Of a stretch of DNA of 64,000 nt, positions 60,943-64,000 are shown piece by piece (the stretch's first letter is position 1; every line of letters starts with the position of its first letter). Made by a program: the position numbers and the translations under genes. Source of the DNA: Janthinobacterium agaricidamnosum NBRC 102515 = DSM 9628 (GTDB lineage Bacteria > Pseudomonadota > Gammaproteobacteria > Burkholderiales > Burkholderiaceae_D); NCBI RefSeq assembly GCF_000723165.1, contig NZ_HG322949.1, positions 887,729 through 951,728 of the forward strand. The letters run 5' to 3'. The notes beneath the pieces are model-generated. The model was not told the DNA's origin, did not search any database, and was given only the letters and a program-made list of their open reading frames with translations.

Positions 60943-63702
60943 TTATTGCCAGCCGAACTTGCGGATATAAAACCGCTTCAGTCCGGTCGTCACGATGGCG
61001 TAGCACAGCAGGATGCCGGCCAGCCACGGGAAGTACAGCAGCGGCAACGCTTCCAGCTTGAAATAGCCGGCCATCGGTCCCATCGGCAAATAAATGCCGA
61101 CTGCCATCACGATGCCGGTCATGGCCAGCACCGGCCATGCCGCGATGCTGTGGATGAACGGCAGTTTTGGCGTGCGTATCAAATGCACCACCAGCGTTTG
61201 CGTCAGCAAGCCGACCACAAACCAGCCCGACTGGAACAAGCCCTGGCTGGCCACCGTGTTGGCGCCGAACACCAACCACATCAGCGCAAATGTCGCCATG
61301 TCGAACAGCGAACTGAGCGGGCCGAAGAACAGCATGAAGCGGCCGATGCCGCGCGGATTCCATTGCAGCGGTTTGGCCAGCAATTCGCGGTCCACCTGGT
61401 CGAACGGCAGGGCGATTTGGGCAATGTCGTACAGCAGGTTTTGCACCAGCAAATGCAGCGGCAGCATCGGCAGGAATGGCAAGAATGCGCTGGCCACCAG
61501 CACCGAAAACACGTTGCCGAAGTTCGAGCTGGCCGTGATGCGGATATATTTCAGCATATTGCTGAACGTCTTGCGGCCTTCGATGACGCCCGCTTCCAGC
61601 ACCATCAAATCCTTTTCCAGCAAGATGATGTCGGCCGCCTCGCGCGCGATATCGACCGCGCTGTCGACCGAAATGCCGATGTCGGCCGCGCGCAGCGCCG
61701 CCGCGTCGTTGATGCCGTCGCCCATGAAACCGACGATGTGGCCGTTGCCGCGCAAGGCCGTCACCAGGCGCTCCTTGTGCAGCGGCGTCAGCCTGGCGAA
61801 GACCGTGTTTTTCTGTGCCACGCGGGCCAGCTGGTCATCCTTCATGCGCTCGATTTGCGGTCCCAGCACCATGCCGTCGATGACCAGCCCCAGCTCGCGG
61901 CAAATCTTGGCGGTCACCAGTTCATTGTCGCCGGTCAGCACCTTGACCGTCACGCCATGGGCGGCCAGCGCCGCCAGCGCCGGCGCCGCGCTGTCCTTGG
62001 GCGGATCGACGAAGGTCAGGTAGCCGGCCAGCGTCAGGCCGCTTTCATCATCGACCGAGAACACCGTTTGATCCGGCGCCGCGGTGCGCACCGCCACCGC
62101 CACCACCCGCAAGCCTTCCTCGTTCAAGTCGCGCGTGACGCGCAGCAGCCGCTCCAGCATGCCCTTGTCGAGCGCCACCGTGCCGCCGCCCTGGCGCACC
62201 CGGCTGCACACCGACAGGATTTCCTCGACCGCGCCCTTGCAAACCAGCTGCCGCTCGCCGTTGCCGTCATCGACGATGACCGACATGCGGCGGCGCTGGA
62301 AGTCGAACGGCACTTCATCGACCTTGGCGTACTGTTGCCTGATGTGCAGCGCGGTCTCGGCCGGCATGTGCATCAGCAGCGCCGTGTCGAGCAGGTTTTT
62401 CAAGCCGGTCTGGAAATGGCTGTTCAGGAAGGCCAGCCTGAACACCTCGGGGTTGTCGCCGCCGAAGGCGTCGGTGTGGCGCGCCAGTATCATCCGGTCC
62501 TGCGTCAGCGTGCCGGTCTTGTCGGTGCACAGCACATCCATCGCGCCGAAGTTTTGCATCGCATCGAGGCGCTTGACGATCACCCGCTTGCGCGCCAGCA
62601 GCGTCGCGCCCCTGGCCAGCGCCGAGGTGACGATCATCGGCAGCATTTCCGGCGTCAGGCCGACCGCCACCGACAGCGCGAACAGGCACGCCTGGCCCCA
62701 GTCGCCGCGCGCCGCGCCGTTGACCAGCAAGACGAACGGCGTCATCACCAGCGCGAAGCGGATCAGCAGCCAGCTGACGCTGTTGACGCCGGCCTGGAAC
62801 GCGGTCGGCGCGCGTCCGGCCGCGCCGAGGCGGGCCGCGATGGCGCCGAAATAGGTGGCGCCGCCGACCGCCAGCACCACCGCCATGGCGCTGCCCGAGA
62901 CCACGTTGGTGCCCATGTACAGCAGGTTGTCGAGGTCGAGCGGATTGTCGCCGGCGAAGCGCTGCCGTTCGGCGAACTTCTCGACCGGCAGAAACTCGCC
63001 GGTCATCGCGGCCTGGCTGACAAACAGATCCTTCGCTTCCAGCACGCGGCAATCGGCCGGGATCATGTCGCCGGCCGACAGCACGATGATTTCTCCCGGC
63101 ACCAGCTGGCTGAACGGCACTTCGATCTGGCGCGATGCGCGCGCCGGCATGCGCAGGTTGAAGTAGCGCCGCGCGTCGGCCGCCGCGTCATCCGACAAGT
63201 CGCGCCGGATCACGCTGGCGGTATTGCCGACCATGACCTGCAGGCGCAGCGCGGCGCGGTGCGAACGGCCCTCGACGACAAAACGGATCAGCGTCGACAG
63301 CAAGACCATGCTGGCGATGACCCAGGTGGCCTTGGTATCGTCGTTGAAGAACGACAGCAGCACCAGCGCCGTCAGCAGCAGGTTGAACGGGTTGCGGTAG
63401 CACAGCCACAAGTGGCGCCACCATGGCAGCGGCTTTTCATGCGCGATCTGGTTGCTGCCGCTGCGCAGCCGCACCGCCTTCACTTGCGCGCCGCTCAAGC
63501 CATGTTCGCTGGTGCGCAGCCGCACCAGCACGGCCGCCAGGTCTTCCCGCGACGCCCGCATCAAGTCGTTCGCCATGCGCTGCGGCACGGCGCGCGCCAG
63601 TTTGCCGGGCGTGGCCGCGTCGCCGATCGGCCGCAAATGAAAATTGCGGCCCAGCTCGCGCCAGGACAGCAGCCGTCCCGACAGGTTCTTGAACAGTTTC
63701 AT
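60943..63702 (-). CDS. mgtA: Magnesium-translocating P-type ATPase
   Basis: Inner-membrane P3B-type ATPase that imports Mg2+ when it is scarce. The 919-residue protein has the phosphorylation motif DKTGTLTQD (Asp394), the TGES-like loop TGEFLPVEK, the hinge GDGINDAAALRAAD and about ten membrane segments in MgtA arrangement. AGGAG (complement of 63709-63713) precedes the ATG. The leader DNA upstream contains a large palindrome rather than a recognisable Mg2+ riboswitch or mgtL-type peptide. CorC at 13 kb is another Mg-linked protein but not adjacent. Confidence 0.95.
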   Translation of the reverse strand: MKLFKNLSGRLLSWRELGRNFHLRPIGDAATPGKLARAVPQRMANDLMRASREDLAAVLVRLRTSEHGLSGAQVKAVRLRSGSNQIAHEKPLPWWRHLWLCYRNPFNLLLTALVLLSFFNDDTKATWVIASMVLLSTLIRFVVEGRSHRAALRLQVMVGNTASVIRRDLSDDAAADARRYFNLRMPARASRQIEVPFSQLVPGEIIVLSAGDMIPADCRVLEAKDLFVSQAAMTGEFLPVEKFAERQRFAGDNPLDLDNLLYMGTNVVSGSAMAVVLAVGGATYFGAIAARLGAAGRAPTAFQAGVNSVSWLLIRFALVMTPFVLLVNGAARGDWGQACLFALSVAVGLTPEMLPMIVTSALARGATLLARKRVIVKRLDAMQNFGAMDVLCTDKTGTLTQDRMILARHTDAFGGDNPEVFRLAFLNSHFQTGLKNLLDTALLMHMPAETALHIRQQYAKVDEVPFDFQRRRMSVIVDDGNGERQLVCKGAVEEILSVCSRVRQGGGTVALDKGMLERLLRVTRDLNEEGLRVVAVAVRTAAPDQTVFSVDDESGLTLAGYLTFVDPPKDSAAPALAALAAHGVTVKVLTGDNELVTAKICRELGLVIDGMVLGPQIERMKDDQLARVAQKNTVFARLTPLHKERLVTALRGNGHIVGFMGDGINDAAALRAADIGISVDSAVDIAREAADIILLEKDLMVLEAGVIEGRKTFSNMLKYIRITASSNFGNVFSVLVASAFLPFLPMLPLHLLVQNLLYDIAQIALPFDQVDRELLAKPLQWNPRGIGRFMLFFGPLSSLFDMATFALMWLVFGANTVASQGLFQSGWFVVGLLTQTLVVHLIRTPKLPFIHSIAAWPVLAMTGIVMAVGIYLPMGPMAGYFKLEALPLLYFPWLAGILLCYAIVTTGLKRFYIRKFGWQ

Positions 63703-63714
63703 GCTGTACTCCTG

Positions 63715-63877
63715 TTAAGTAATTCTCGGGAAATTATTGTGAATTTATGACGAACAGAACCGGATGCTCTGCAAGGCGCTCGTTGCGACGCAGTGCGAGC
63801 ACTGCTAGCAGCGAGCAACACCGCAGAGCGTCGGTTATGGCAGTCAGAAATCACAATAATTTATTGGGGGTTACTTA
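63715..63877. repeat. Large imperfect palindromic element upstream of mgtA
   Basis: Two arms of about 80 bases are imperfect inverses. The most exact part is AAATTATTGTGA (63731-63742) against TCACAATAATTT (63851-63862); further in, AACCGGATGCTCTGC matches the inverse of GCAGAGCGTCGGTT, and outwards TAAGTAA matches TTACTTA. It starts two bases beyond the mgtA ribosome site, so it would be in the mgtA leader RNA if the promoter is upstream of it. Confidence 0.75.
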
Positions 63878-64000
63878 GAGCCTATCCCAGTAGATGAATA
63901 CGCCCTCTTCTGGCGCCCCTCAGTAGCGGGGACTGCGTTGCTCGTCGTCGCGTGGCCCGCCACGCGTCCTCCTCACGCCTGGTCCGCGCTGCTGATGCGC
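63878..64000 (+). repeat. MITE-like element, copy 3 (cut by window edge)
   Basis: Starts GAGCCTATCCCAGTAG after TTA (63875-63877) and follows copy 2 closely for 123 bases with a handful of substitutions, then runs off the window. It abuts the end of the large palindrome upstream of mgtA. Confidence 0.85.

Noticed and set aside
60946..63750. 934-codon open frame opposite mgtA
   Set aside because: Low-complexity His/Arg/Gln composition and no motifs; MgtA on the minus strand is unambiguous.
63703..63877. Mg2+ riboswitch or mgtL-like leader peptide before mgtA
   Set aside because: No proline-rich short ORF or alternative stem pattern seen; the region is a simple long palindrome.

Overview
The window looks like a chromosomal segment of a high-GC betaproteobacterium, most likely of the family Oxalobacteraceae (Janthinobacterium/Duganella/Massilia type). 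Reasons: the block miaB-phoH-ybeY-corC-lnt-glyQ-glyS-gmhB-plsC is laid out as in Burkholderiales, there is a short betaproteobacterial H-NS-type protein, an amiC-tsaE / queG divergence, a MutL with endonuclease motifs, and a C4-dicarboxylate TRAP system with a DctS/DctR-type two-component pair. The genus is an inference.

Layout. 1-5.9 kb: a partial AraC-type regulator, apaH, an H-NS-like gene behind an AT-rich leader, and the pgm-waaC-waaA lipopolysaccharide-core operon. 5.9-17.5 kb: a long minus-strand housekeeping block (tRNA modification, rRNA maturation, lipoprotein acylation, glycyl-tRNA synthetase, heptose phosphatase, phospholipid synthesis), interrupted by a DUF4259 gene. 18-26.5 kb: signalling and accessory genes: a small HTH protein, an HDOD protein with a partner, a histidine kinase, DUF1697, a PEP-CTERM-like exported protein, a LysR/MFS pair, a dithiol ArsR regulator and a ChaN-like lipoprotein. 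27-40 kb: a TonB receptor followed by a CehA/McbA-type hydrolase, then a beta-ketoadipate end-pathway cluster (IclR, pcaI, pcaJ, pcaF, transporter), a fumarylpyruvate/FAH hydrolase, a thioredoxin-like protein, another transporter and an orphan HigA-like antitoxin. 40-51.9 kb: a dehydrogenase, two identical tRNA-Met genes, miaA, mutL, a periplasmic cyclophilin, DedA, alpha-carbonic anhydrase, a mutarotase, amiC, tsaE and queG. 52-53 kb: a YqjI-like PadR regulator followed by a decayed siderophore-reductase gene. 53-58.8 kb: a sensor/regulator pair divergent from dctP-dctQ-dctM. 59-64 kb: ogt, xerD, a small charged protein and mgtA.

The most unusual content is in the spacers. A 158-bp MITE-like element with 16-bp inverted ends and 3-bp target duplications occurs three times (26520, 45661, and 63878 running off the end). 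A second family with GAGYGYCTGACA-type ends occurs at 26681 and 50591, with a minimal form at 35193. A large imperfect palindrome of about 160 bp lies in the mgtA leader. Several sharp palindromes look like operators: in the ArsR, PadR, dctS/dctP and LysR/MFS spacers, over the HigA-like start, and a TetR-type site upstream of the 40.2-kb dehydrogenase. No CRISPR array, rRNA operon, prophage or complete insertion sequence was seen.
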